Shown in pieces: positions 56,170-64,000 of a stretch of 64,000 nucleotides of DNA (position 1 is its first letter; each line of letters opens with the position of its first letter). The notes under the pieces were generated by a model. It did not search any database, was not told the DNA's origin, and saw only the letters and a program-made list of their open reading frames with translations. The position numbers and the translations under genes were made by a program. The DNA lies in contig CABOHA010000004.1 in assembly GCA_902399975.1 (NCBI GenBank), positions 112,214-176,213 on the forward strand, written 5' to 3'. The stretch comes from Coriobacteriaceae bacterium. Its GTDB lineage: Bacteria; Actinomycetota; Coriobacteriia; Coriobacteriales; Coriobacteriaceae.

Positions 56170-58410
56170 GTGGCAAAGAAGAAGACGAAGAACCAGCCAA
56201 AGAAAAAACAGGTCAACGCCGAGAACGTCATCGGCCTGCACTCCGAGGTCACCGACCAGCCGATCACGCAGACGCTCGAGGTCAACTACATGCCCTACGC
56301 GATGAGCGTCAACGTGTCGCGCGCGTTCCCCGAAATCGACGGCTTTAAGCCCTCGCACCGCAAGCTGCTCTACACCATGTACAAGATGGGTCTGCTCAAG
56401 GGCGAGCGCCAGAAGAGCGCCAACATCGTGGGCCAGACCATGAAGCTCAACCCGCATGGCGATGCCGCGATCTACGAGACGATGGTGCGTCTGGCTACCG
56501 GCAACGAGGCGCTGCTCGCGCCGTTCGTTGAGTCGAAGGGCAACTTTGGCAAGTACTATTCGGGCGACCTGAGCTACGCCGCCTCGCGTTATACCGAGGC
56601 CAAGCTCTCCCCCATCAGCGCCGAGATCTTCAAGGACATCGACAAGGACCCGGTCGACTTCGTTGACAGCTACGACGGTGCCATGAAGGAGCCGCGTCTG
56701 CTGCCCACCACGTTCCCCAACATCCTTGTCTCGGCCAATAAGGGCATCGGCGTCGCCATGGCGTCCGACATCTGCGGTTTCAACCTCAACGAGGTCTGCA
56801 CCGCCACGATGCACTACCTGAAGGACCCCGACTGCGACCTGCTCGAGTACATGCCCATGCCCGATTTCTCGACCGGCGGCGAGATTATCTACCGCCGCGA
56901 GGAGATGGAGAAGATCATCGAGACCGGTCTTGGCAGCTTCCAGATTCGCTCCCGCTGGCGCTGGATTCCCGAAGAGCGCATCATCGAGGTGTACGAGATT
57001 CCCTACACCACCAAGACCGATGTCATCATCGAGCGCATCGTCAAGCTCTCCAAGGAGGGCAAGGTCAAAGAGATCGCTGACATCCGCGACGAGACCGACC
57101 TCTCGGGCTTGCGCATCGCCATCGACCTTAAGCGCGGCGTCGACCCCGACAAGCTCATGGCGAAGCTCTATCGCTCGACCACGCTGCAGGATTCGTTCTC
57201 GTGCAACTTCAACGTACTGGTCGACGGCTATCCCCGCGTTATGGGTGTGCGCCAGATCTTGCACGAATGGGCCAAGTGGCGTATTGAGTCCACGCGCCGC
57301 CGCATTAGCTTTGACCTGGACAAAAAGTCCGAGCGTCTGCACCTTCTGCACGGCCTCGAGGCAATTCTGCTCGACATCGACAAGGCCATCGCCATCATCC
57401 GCGGCACTAAGCTCGAGGCAGAGGTTGTACCCAACCTTATGAAGGGTTTCGACATCGACGAGACCCAGGCCGAGTTTGTCGCCGAGCTCAAGCTCCGCAA
57501 CATCAACGAGGAATACATCCTCAACCGCACCAAGGACATTGCCAAGCTCGAGGGCGAGATCGCCGAACTCGAGGAGATCCTCTCGAGCGAGGACAACATC
57601 AAGAAGGTCATCAGCGACGAGCTGGCCGCGGTTAACAAGAAGTACGTGATGCCGCGCCGCACGGGCAGGATCGAGCCCCATGAGGTCATCGAGGTAAGCC
57701 TGGAGCCCGAGGTCGAGGAGTACCCGGTCACCATCATGCTCTCGCGCGACGGCTACCTTAAGAAGATGACGGACCGCGTGCTCAAGAAGGCGACCACGCT
57801 CAAGTACAAGGACGGCGACAAACCCTTTATCGAGTTCCCGTCCTCCAACACGCACGAGCTGCTGGTCTTTACCAACAAGAGCCAGGTGTACAAGTGCAAG
57901 GTCGCGGCGTTTGAGGATACCAAGTCGGCCCAGCTGGGCTCGTACCTTCCGACCGATCTCGAGATGGAACCCGACGAGAGCGTCATCTGGGTCATCGACC
58001 CCGAGGACTACAAGGCCGACGTGCTGTTCGTCTTTGAGAACGGCCGCGTGGTGCGTGTCGCGCTTTCTGGATACGCTACCAAGACCAACCGCAAGCGCCT
58101 TAAGAACGCCATCTACGGCGGCAGCAAGCTGCTGTATGCGCAGGTGCTCAAGGAGGACCGCGACCTCGCGCTGGTCTCGAGCGACTACCGCCTGATGAAC
58201 TTCAACACGTCGCTGCTCAAGACCAAGACGACCACCAACACGCAGGGCGTCCAGGCCTTTACGGCCAAGAAGGGCCGCTCGGTCACCACCGTCGGCACGA
58301 CCGAGGAAATCCTTGGCGCCGGCGTCTCGGCCGAGAAGTTCACCGCGCAGAGCCTGCCCTCCGCCGGCGCCCTCATGAAGGAAAATGACATGCCGAGTTT
58401 GTTTGACTAG
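56170..58410 (+). CDS. Divergent type IIA topoisomerase A subunit
   Basis: The 746-residue protein has the winged-helix/tower core with catalytic Tyr in AASRYTEA, a coiled-coil (about 440-490) and a C-terminal beta-propeller, the ParC/GyrA layout. The quinolone region reads NPHGDAAIYETM instead of HPHGDSAxYE, so the key Ser is Ala while the acidic residue (Glu) remains. GTG at 56170 follows AGAGGA. It pairs with the upstream B subunit and probably decatenates or relaxes DNA. Confidence 0.9.
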   Translation: MAKKKTKNQPKKKQVNAENVIGLHSEVTDQPITQTLEVNYMPYAMSVNVSRAFPEIDGFKPSHRKLLYTMYKMGLLKGERQKSANIVGQTMKLNPHGDAAIYETMVRLATGNEALLAPFVESKGNFGKYYSGDLSYAASRYTEAKLSPISAEIFKDIDKDPVDFVDSYDGAMKEPRLLPTTFPNILVSANKGIGVAMASDICGFNLNEVCTATMHYLKDPDCDLLEYMPMPDFSTGGEIIYRREEMEKIIETGLGSFQIRSRWRWIPEERIIEVYEIPYTTKTDVIIERIVKLSKEGKVKEIADIRDETDLSGLRIAIDLKRGVDPDKLMAKLYRSTTLQDSFSCNFNVLVDGYPRVMGVRQILHEWAKWRIESTRRRISFDLDKKSERLHLLHGLEAILLDIDKAIAIIRGTKLEAEVVPNLMKGFDIDETQAEFVAELKLRNINEEYILNRTKDIAKLEGEIAELEEILSSEDNIKKVISDELAAVNKKYVMPRRTGRIEPHEVIEVSLEPEVEEYPVTIMLSRDGYLKKMTDRVLKKATTLKYKDGDKPFIEFPSSNTHELLVFTNKSQVYKCKVAAFEDTKSAQLGSYLPTDLEMEPDESVIWVIDPEDYKADVLFVFENGRVVRVALSGYATKTNRKRLKNAIYGGSKLLYAQVLKEDRDLALVSSDYRLMNFNTSLLKTKTTTNTQGVQAFTAKKGRSVTTVGTTEEILGAGVSAEKFTAQSLPSAGALMKENDMPSLFD

Positions 58411-58445
58411 GATGACGGCAGAACCGCCATAAGCTCTCAAAACGG

Positions 58446-58485
58446 TGGGGCCCAGAGCACAGTAAATGCCGCGCTCCGGGCCCCA
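58446..58485. terminator. Hairpin terminator at convergent gene ends
   Basis: TGGGGCCCAGAGC (58446-58458) pairs with GCTCCGGGCCCCA (58473-58485) with one G-T type mismatch, between the topoisomerase gene end and the AAA gene end. Confidence 0.65.
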
Positions 58486-58506
58486 TGCATTACAGCAGCA
58501 TCATCC

Positions 58507-59796
58507 CTATAGACAAAATGCCGCATAAAGTGGAACAGACATAAGCCCATCATTCATTCCAAAGGGCTTCGTAGATAGCCTGATAAGGCGCACGCCCGGA
58601 TGGGTCTTTTTAAGTGAGGAAAGGCTTCGAGATCTTGTGTTCTCCCCCGCCTTGACTTCAATCGCAGACAAGCATCCCTGCTTCTCTACTACAAAGTCGA
58701 TTTCCGCACGATTATCTCGCGCCCAATAATGCAGCGGATAGCCCATGGCTGAAAGCTGTTGGGCAACGTAGTTTTCGGTAAGTGCACCCATGAATGTGCC
58801 GCCGATGCCGGCTAGAATATCGGCGCGTTGAGCACCGGCCTTGGAGACGAGCAGCCCTGTATCCGCCTGATAGATTTTAAAAGCAGAAGGGTTAACGAAG
58901 GCCTCTAAGGGGCTTTCGATCTGCCCGACTAGGCTGCAGCGCGCCACCGTACCCGACAATACAAGCCAATCGAGAGCATCTCCAAAGAGAGACGCATTGC
59001 CCCCCGCTCGCACTACCTTGTATTGAAATTTACGATTCTCTTTGGCAAGCTGCTGTGGAATGGAATCGAAGCACGCACGCGTCTTTGCGCTCAAGCGTTC
59101 ATCAGCATATTTATTGGTGTCGGCGGAATATCCGTCGAGAATAATCCGATGCTTTTCGGCCACATCAATGATTGACTGATCATCGATGTACGTTTGGACC
59201 GCCTCGGGCATTCCGCCAACAACAAGATACTGTCGATAGAGCCCAAGTGCCTTTTCATGAAGGCTTGGCGCAAGAGGACCCATTATCTCGAATGATGAGC
59301 GTATCTCGTCGACCAGCTGATCGTGCCCCATCGCCCAGAGAAACTCCTCGAAATCGAGTGGAGTCATCTCAATCAAGTCGGTCTTTCCGACGGGGAACGA
59401 ATACGACTGATGGTTAATGGCAACCCCAAGAAGCGACCCGGCAGCCGCAACGTAATACTCGGGAGCATCTTCGCAAAAGTATTTAAGGGAAGTGAGCGCT
59501 TCCTCGCATGCCTGGATCTCGTCAATGAACAGTAAGGTTTTGCCAGGCACGATACGCTGTCCCGTACGAGCCTCGATCGCACGTACGATCGAATGAGGGT
59601 CAAGACCGCCCGAAAAATCCGCTCGCGCCGACCGGTCGTTCTCAAGATTAACGTAGACAACCGATTCGAAAAGATCCTGGGCGTACGTTCTGAGCAAATA
59701 GGTCTTGCCACACTGGCGCACGCCTTTGACCAGCAAAGGTTTTCTATCAGCTCTGTCTCGCCATTCCCTAAGGAGCTCGTCTGCCTTGCGACGCAT
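58507..59796 (-). CDS. AAA_14/DUF4143 family ATPase
   Basis: The 429-residue protein has a Walker A (VRQCGKTYLL, about residues 22-33), Walker B (LLFIDEIQ) and a C-terminal DUF4143 nuclease-like region (about 200-370; NYVAQQLSAMGYPLHYW, RAEIDFVVEKQG). These proteins are very common in gut bacteria, with unknown, perhaps defence-related, function. ATG at 59796 is used. It is monocistronic, and AT-rich sequence upstream (about 59820-59890) should contain its promoter. Confidence 0.9.
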   Translation of the reverse strand: MRRKADELLREWRDRADRKPLLVKGVRQCGKTYLLRTYAQDLFESVVYVNLENDRSARADFSGGLDPHSIVRAIEARTGQRIVPGKTLLFIDEIQACEEALTSLKYFCEDAPEYYVAAAGSLLGVAINHQSYSFPVGKTDLIEMTPLDFEEFLWAMGHDQLVDEIRSSFEIMGPLAPSLHEKALGLYRQYLVVGGMPEAVQTYIDDQSIIDVAEKHRIILDGYSADTNKYADERLSAKTRACFDSIPQQLAKENRKFQYKVVRAGGNASLFGDALDWLVLSGTVARCSLVGQIESPLEAFVNPSAFKIYQADTGLLVSKAGAQRADILAGIGGTFMGALTENYVAQQLSAMGYPLHYWARDNRAEIDFVVEKQGCLSAIEVKAGENTRSRSLSSLKKTHPGVRLIRLSTKPFGMNDGLMSVPLYAAFCL

Positions 59797-59976
59797 ACGT
59801 AACCTTCCCTCATGAACTTCTATTTGACAATATTTTAACGCGGATTAATTTGTTTTCAGTTATTTTTCTGCGTTTAAAAATTGTTCTATACGGCACTTGG
59901 GGGAATTCGCCCCTATCTCTCGGTAAGGACAGCAAGCATTTCCACCAACACCGATTGCCATGCGCTCTTCTTGCCC

Positions 59977-60507
59977 TTAGGCGAGCTTGCGAGCGAGCTC
60001 TCGCACCTCTTCCAGCTTGGGCGAGGAGGCCATGCTGTCGCGCTCGGTCATACCGCTGATGGTGACAATGCCCTGGTCCTCCCACTTGCAGTATGCGCAC
60101 GTGGACTTGTACATGGCGATCGCCGCATCATAGACGCCCTCGCTGTGGCTATCGAGCAAAAGGGCCGTCTTGGTGAACGGGAAGCCCGTAGCACCGAAGG
60201 CGTACAGGCGGTCGATGACAGCCTTCTCCTGCGCGGTGATATCGAACCAGTAGATAGGCGAGGCAAAGACGACCATATCTGCGTCTTTCAGCGACTCGAT
60301 CACGTTGACCATGTCATCCTTCTGCACGCAGACGCCCTCATGAGCGAAGCAGTACTGGCATCCCAAGCAGCCGGCGATCTTCTTGCTGGCAACGCGGACG
60401 ACCTCGACCGTATTGCCGCCCTCACGCGCGGTCTCGGCAAACGCCTCGACCATGGTGTCAGTATTGGCGCCCTTGCGCGGGCTGCCGCTCAATACAACGA
60501 TTTTCAT
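59977..60507 (-). CDS. Flavodoxin-like NADPH-dependent FMN reductase
   Basis: The 176-residue protein has the flavodoxin FMN loop SGSPRKGANTDTM, the Cys-rich segment CLGCQYC and SPIYWFD, typical of iron-sulfur/NADPH-type flavodoxin oxidoreductases. It probably reduces quinones, nitro compounds or similar electrophiles. ATG at 60507 follows AGGGAG. It is 99 bases downstream of the HxlR gene on the same strand and may respond to the same signal. Confidence 0.92.
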   Translation of the reverse strand: MKIVVLSGSPRKGANTDTMVEAFAETAREGGNTVEVVRVASKKIAGCLGCQYCFAHEGVCVQKDDMVNVIESLKDADMVVFASPIYWFDITAQEKAVIDRLYAFGATGFPFTKTALLLDSHSEGVYDAAIAMYKSTCAYCKWEDQGIVTISGMTERDSMASSPKLEEVRELARKLA

Positions 60508-60606
60508 AAGAATCTCCCTTCTTCATGCCGCAGGCGCACGATGATTCGGGACAGGTTTTCGTTAGCACCCTCGTAGCGGTTCTCCGCCCCCCAAGCGATG
60601 TGTCCG

Positions 60607-60933
60607 CTACGAAACAATTGTCTTGTAATAAGCGCCGAAGTCTGCCAGCGAGTCCATGATGGGCATCATCTGGCGGCCGAGCTCGGTAAGGCCATACTCA
60701 ACGCGGGGAGGATTCTCGCCATAGTCATGGCGAAAGACCAGCCCATCATCCTCCATCTGCCGCAGGCTGTCGGTAAGCACCTTCTGAGAGATCCCCTCCA
60801 GGTTGCGGCGCAACTCGTTGAAACGCCAAGGGCGTACGCGTAAGTTACGAATAATGAGCAGTTTCCACTTGCCGCCAATGAGCGCTACCGCCGTTGCGAC
60901 CGGACACTCCGGAAGCTCCTCTTTCGCCATCAT
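60607..60933 (-). CDS. HxlR family transcriptional regulator
   Basis: The 108-residue winged-helix protein has the HxlR domain (ALIGGKWKLLIIRNL, GISQKVLTDSLRQMEDDGLV). ATG at 60933 has AGGAGG 11 bases upstream; a longer frame from 61083 is not supported. It is divergent from the cupin gene at 61085, with CAAATA (60986-60991) and TATTTG (61004-61009) forming a dyad between them. HxlR proteins often respond to aldehydes or redox stress. Confidence 0.92.
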   Translation of the reverse strand: MMAKEELPECPVATAVALIGGKWKLLIIRNLRVRPWRFNELRRNLEGISQKVLTDSLRQMEDDGLVFRHDYGENPPRVEYGLTELGRQMMPIMDSLADFGAYYKTIVS

Positions 60934-60985
60934 GGGAGACCCAACCTCCTTGACCATACCGGTTTCACAAAAAAGCACGCAGTTA

Positions 60986-61009
60986 CAAATATGTGCGTAC
61001 TCGTATTTG
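60986..61009. promoter_or_regulatory. Possible HxlR operator dyad
   Basis: CAAATA (60986-60991) and TATTTG (61004-61009) are exact complements with a 12-base spacer, in the divergent gap between the HxlR and cupin genes. Short dyads like this occur by chance in AT-rich gaps, so it is only a candidate. Confidence 0.35.
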
Positions 61010-61084
61010 CATGCGCTTTCGCGTTGAATATATCTCACGCAGGAGATGCCTGCAAGGTAAATCAACCCCAAGAGAGGAACCATT

Positions 61085-61438
61085 ATGGCTAATTATGCAA
61101 AGACCCACATCGGCAATGAGAGCCGCGTTGAGCTGCACGAGGTGCTCGGGCTTACCGGGGCAGAGGTGAGTATCAACAGTCTTCCCGCCGGCGCTGGCGT
61201 TCCGTTCGTCCATGCACACAAGGAAAACGAGGAGATCTATGGCGTGCTCGAGGGCGCAGGCTCGGTCACGATCGACGGTGAGGATATCGAGCTTGCGGCC
61301 GGCGACTGGCTGCGCATTTCCCCCGCTGCGCATCGTCAGTTCCGCGCCGCGTCCGACTCGGGGATCACATACGTCTGCATTCAGGTCAAGCAGGGATCCC
61401 TCGACGCCTTCACGGCCGACGACGCTATCATGTTCTAA
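61085..61438 (+). CDS. Small cupin-domain protein
   Basis: The 117-residue protein is a single cupin barrel with the metal motif HAHKENEEIYGVLEG and second-motif sequence GDWLRISPAAHRQFRA. It is of the type that may act on, or sense, a small metabolite. ATG at 61085 follows GAGAGGA. It is divergent from the HxlR gene and its stop overlaps the TetR gene end by four bases, so both are tightly packed. Confidence 0.9.
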   Translation: MANYAKTHIGNESRVELHEVLGLTGAEVSINSLPAGAGVPFVHAHKENEEIYGVLEGAGSVTIDGEDIELAAGDWLRISPAAHRQFRAASDSGITYVCIQVKQGSLDAFTADDAIMF

Positions 61439-61992
61439 TTCGCGATTAATCCGCAAGGGGCCGATACCGCCCGCATACCTCCTTCGGAATAGGCACTGAG
61501 CAGCTCCTGGGCGTGGGCGAACTCGGGCCCTCGCCTCCAACCAAGTAGGCGGTTGACCGCGAGATTTCCCTGGACGTTGTGGACGAAGAGCAGATAGGCG
61601 TCCTCGCGCGAAAGCCCAGTCTCCTCCATGATCGAGGGAACCATCTGCTCGGCACCGCGCTCGACGACGCGCTGTGCCACCCGGGCGTACGCGTCGTCAT
61701 CCGAGTAGAGCAGATAATAGTCATCGTTTGCCGGCGGACGCTGGCAGAGGGCATCCGCCTCCGATCCCTCGAGCGGGGGCACCGCCGCCAAGGCCTCGTC
61801 AATAAGTGCGTCGAGCAGCGCGAACTTGTCCTCGTAGTGCAGATAAAACGTGCCGCGGTTGATATCGGCGCGGCGGCAGATATCCGCTACCGTCATCTTC
61901 GCGAAGCCGACCTCGGCCAGCAGCGCGAAGAACGCCTCCCGTATGACCGAGAGCGTATAGCGTCGGCGACGATCGATCTTCCCCACTTCCAT
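61435..61992 (-). CDS. TetR family transcriptional regulator
   Basis: The 185-residue protein has a TetR HTH (TVADICRRADINRGTFYLHY, about 33-52) and an all-helical ligand domain. ATG at 61992 has GGAGG six bases upstream. It is divergent from the Sir2-like operon with a 143-base gap containing the direct repeat CTGTTCATTG at 62058-62067 and 62106-62115, and TTGATAC/GTATCAA flanking it. It is the likely repressor of that operon. Confidence 0.93.
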   Translation of the reverse strand: MEVGKIDRRRRYTLSVIREAFFALLAEVGFAKMTVADICRRADINRGTFYLHYEDKFALLDALIDEALAAVPPLEGSEADALCQRPPANDDYYLLYSDDDAYARVAQRVVERGAEQMVPSIMEETGLSREDAYLLFVHNVQGNLAVNRLLGWRRGPEFAHAQELLSAYSEGGMRAVSAPCGLIAN

Positions 61993-62057
61993 GGCCCCTC
62001 CAATTGCAGCGCTCAACAATATCCAGCAGCCGCTCGTTTATCGACAGCAGCTCGAAG

Positions 62058-62135
62058 CTGTTCATTGCTCTGATGCAAATCAACATTGATACTTTTTATA
62101 GACACCTGTTCATTGTAGTTGAAAGAGAGTATCAA
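62058..62135. promoter_or_regulatory. Candidate control region of the Sir2-like operon
   Basis: CTGTTCATTG occurs twice (62058-62067, 62106-62115), 48 bases apart. TTGATAC at 62086-62092 has its exact complement GTATCAA at 62129-62135, directly before the GTG start. This is the divergent gap of the TetR gene, so the repeats may be repressor half-sites. Confidence 0.4.
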
Positions 62136-63101
62136 GTGACTCTATACGAACAGCTCGTTATCGAACTCACCAACCGATCGTTTTCCCATCAGGCCGCCTA
62201 CCGCGCCGGCGGCACACCATATGAGCTGAGCGACCGCGAACCAGAGCCCTACAACCAGCAAATCGAAACGTTTGCCCGCATGATCGAAGAAGCCGATTGC
62301 GTGCTGGTAGGCGGGGCTTCCGGACTCTCCGCGGCAGGCGGCGGCGACTTCTACTACGAGGACAACGCGACCTATCGCAGACATTTCGGCAAATTCGCCG
62401 AGCGCTACGGTTTCAGGGGCGCTTTTGAGGGGTCGTCTTACCGCTGGCCCACTGCCGAGGCGCGCTGGGGCTACCTTGCCACCTTCCTCGACACCACGCT
62501 CAACGCCCCGCTGCGCAAGCCCTACAAGGACCTCGACGCCATTCTCGCCGAGAAGGATTTCTTCGTGCTCACCACCAACCAGGACACGCAGTTTGTGAAG
62601 CTCTACCCTTGGGAGAAGGTGGCAGAGATCCAAGGCGACCACCGCTTCTTCCAGTGCTCCCGTTGCTGTACCGACGAGGTATGGGACGCCATCGAGCCGG
62701 TCTCTCGTATGGTAGAGGCCATGGGAGACGGCCTAGAGGTTCCGACAGAGCTCGTGCCACGCTGCCCGCACTGCGGGGCAGAGGCGTTCCCCTGGGTTCG
62801 CGGCTACGGCAACTTCCTGCAGGGCGAGCTCTACGAGGAGCAGTACCGCAAGATGTCCGACTGGCTCGACGCGCACGCGCGGCAGAGGATCCTCTTCCTC
62901 GAGCTGGGTGTGGGCCGCATGACGCCCGCGTTTATCCAGGAGCCGTTCTGGGCCCTCACGGCGCAGTTACCGCAGGCCAGCTACATCGCCGTAAACAACA
63001 AGACGCAGTTCCTCCCCCGCGCGATCGAGGATCGGGGGCTCGCCATTCGCGCCGATATCGCCGACGTGCTCGACGACGTGCGCAAGACGCTGGGGAGGTA
63101 G
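62136..63101 (+). CDS. Sir2-like protein A with zinc site, His replaced by Gln
   Basis: The 321-residue protein has a Sir2 NAD-loop variant (GGASGLSAAGGGDFY, residues 59-73), TTNQD (146-150) and a four-Cys zinc site (Cys174/177, Cys210/213), then ELGVGRMTP. The catalytic His of the ELHG motif is Gln (EIQGD, 164-168), as in the ADP-ribosyltransferase-type SirTM sirtuins. GTG at 62136 with GAGAG upstream is chosen; no ATG nearby has a site. It starts a run of three Sir2-like genes divergent from the TetR regulator. Confidence 0.85.
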   Translation: MTLYEQLVIELTNRSFSHQAAYRAGGTPYELSDREPEPYNQQIETFARMIEEADCVLVGGASGLSAAGGGDFYYEDNATYRRHFGKFAERYGFRGAFEGSSYRWPTAEARWGYLATFLDTTLNAPLRKPYKDLDAILAEKDFFVLTTNQDTQFVKLYPWEKVAEIQGDHRFFQCSRCCTDEVWDAIEPVSRMVEAMGDGLEVPTELVPRCPHCGAEAFPWVRGYGNFLQGELYEEQYRKMSDWLDAHARQRILFLELGVGRMTPAFIQEPFWALTAQLPQASYIAVNNKTQFLPRAIEDRGLAIRADIADVLDDVRKTLGR

Positions 63102-63104
63102 CGC

Positions 63105-63803
63105 ATGGAGACGGCGAAAGCAGTTCGCATAGGCAGGACGCTAGCCGAGGCGGATCTTGTCATCATCGGCGCCAGCAACGGACTCGATATGGCGGAGGGG
63201 CTCAATCTCTTCTGCACCGATGCTCATTTTCGGGAGGCGTACGGAGACCTCGCCCAGGCCGACGGTATCGGCTGCATACTGCAGGGGCTGGCCTCCCCGG
63301 ATGCAAACGTGCGACGCCGGTGGAGCGAGCGGTTCCATCAAAAGGAGTATGTCGAATATGAGCCCAGCCCGCTCATGAACGGGCTGCGGCGTCTTACGGA
63401 GCACGCCGACACCTTCGTGGTCACATGCAACATCGACGGGCACTTCGCGCGCGCCGGGTTCGACGAGGAGCGCGTGCTCGAGACTGAGGGGAGCACGCGC
63501 ACGTCGGTTGACGAGCGGCGCCTCGCCCATCCAGACACCCTCGCCATGACCCAGCTCGACGAGCTCGCGCGTCTTGTGCAAGCCCATCGCAACGGCAGGG
63601 TCGCCATCCTCGAACTTGGCGTGGGACTGCACAACGGCGTCATAAAGCGCATGCTCGCCCAGATCGCGAACGCCTGCGAGCACGCCACCTACATCGTGTT
63701 CAACTACGGCCAGGCCATGGCGCCCGACGCTTCGTGCGAGACGATTCTCGTTGACGGCGATATGGCCCCGGCTTTCGAGGAGATCGCCCGATGCCACCCC
63801 TAG
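63105..63803 (+). CDS. Degenerate Sir2-like protein B without zinc site
   Basis: The 232-residue protein keeps the Rossmann core (LVIIGASNGLDMAEG, residues 18-32), TCNID (107-111) and a late ELGVGLHNG segment, but the zinc Cys are absent and the ELHGS motif is LETEGS, so the catalytic His is Glu. It may be a structural or regulatory partner of A. ATG at 63105 follows GGGGAGG, three bases after the stop of A; the stop overlaps the next gene by 13 bases. Confidence 0.85.
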   Translation: METAKAVRIGRTLAEADLVIIGASNGLDMAEGLNLFCTDAHFREAYGDLAQADGIGCILQGLASPDANVRRRWSERFHQKEYVEYEPSPLMNGLRRLTEHADTFVVTCNIDGHFARAGFDEERVLETEGSTRTSVDERRLAHPDTLAMTQLDELARLVQAHRNGRVAILELGVGLHNGVIKRMLAQIANACEHATYIVFNYGQAMAPDASCETILVDGDMAPAFEEIARCHP

Positions 63804-64000
63804 AAAGAGAAGCGCGTAGGCTTCGAAGCCTTATCGACGATGCCGACGCCATCATCGTCGGCATCGGCTCGGGCATGTCAAGCGCCGCCGGGTTCAACCA
63901 TTACAACCGCGCAGGCATGGCGCGCGCCGGAATGACGGACTGGCAGCAAGCCTTTGGCTTCAAGAGCCTTTTCGACGGCTTCTACCACCTCTACCCCAGC
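63791..64000 (+). CDS. Sir2-like protein C, 3' truncated by the window edge
   Basis: Seventy codons are visible: MPPLEREARRLRSLIDDADA followed by the NAD-loop variant GIGSGMSSAAGFNHYN, so this is another Sir2-fold protein. It overlaps gene B by 13 bases, implying coupling, and continues past the edge. Whether it has zinc and catalytic residues cannot be seen. Confidence 0.85.
   Translation, partial: MPPLEREARRLRSLIDDADAIIVGIGSGMSSAAGFNHYNRAGMARAGMTDWQQAFGFKSLFDGFYHLYPS

Noticed and set aside
54997..58440. Very long antisense frame over the topoisomerase genes
   Set aside because: High G+C genes often give long open antisense frames; the translation is low-complexity and the sense genes are clear.

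Overview
The window is a gene-dense piece of chromosome, high in G+C with strong third-position G/C bias. It suggests a gut-associated Coriobacteriia, most likely a Collinsella. That assignment rests on overall style: BspA-like LRR surface proteins, an LAxTG-type wall anchor (LAGTG), a CD1871A-like CXXC microprotein beside a 4Fe-4S and a redoxin gene, a divergent topoisomerase pair, and abundant short palindromic intergenic repeats. No rRNA, tRNA, CRISPR array, prophage or intact insertion sequence was recognised.

Layout. 1-7075: the end of a hybrid histidine kinase, a MATE exporter, a LysR regulator divergent from an EamA transporter, and uracil-DNA glycosylase. 17465-7081 (minus): a tight cluster of hybrid kinase, MoxR ATPase, DUF58 protein, transglutaminase-like membrane protein (nucleophile Cys replaced by Ser) and a 1415-residue LRR surface protein. 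17598-20780 (minus): an SDR enzyme and a YhhQ-type queuosine-precursor transporter preceded by a candidate preQ1 riboswitch, then release factor 3. 20919-21135: an 80-bp-period array of alternating inverted repeats, followed by a GntR/ABC export operon with its own palindromic operator. 23336-32745: ClC channel, LOG protein, K+ channel, a BvgS-like hybrid kinase, a flavin protein, a MalY/PatB-type lyase, TrmO, an XRE/zinc-ribbon/TipAS regulator and a glutaredoxin.

32746-33982 is an AT-richer nest of small repeats. It holds two 91-bp hairpin elements with compensatory stem changes, a 246-bp MITE-like element with 40-bp terminal inverted repeats, and an orphan ribbon-helix-helix gene with a palindromic operator. 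34015-39651 carries a tRNA-dihydrouridine synthase, a membrane protein and a MacB-like ABC exporter. 39873-43839 (minus) is a thiol-redox cluster: a 48-residue CXXC protein, a NapH-like ferredoxin, a thioredoxin-like lipoprotein, a rhodanese remnant and a CoA-disulfide-reductase/rhodanese fusion. 43929-53758 holds an OmpR/kinase pair, the ATPase subunit of a split GMP synthase, a LuxR regulator, a very large wall-anchored protein and a lipoprotein.

54127-58410 encodes a divergent type IIA topoisomerase pair preceded by a textbook LexA-type box. The right end holds an AAA/DUF4143 ATPase, a flavodoxin-like reductase and an HxlR regulator divergent from a cupin. It closes with a TetR regulator divergent from three tandem Sir2-fold genes, the third cut by the window edge. 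The Sir2 run, the 80-bp repeat array and the kinase/MoxR/Ser-transglutaminase/LRR operon are the best candidates for under-described biology.
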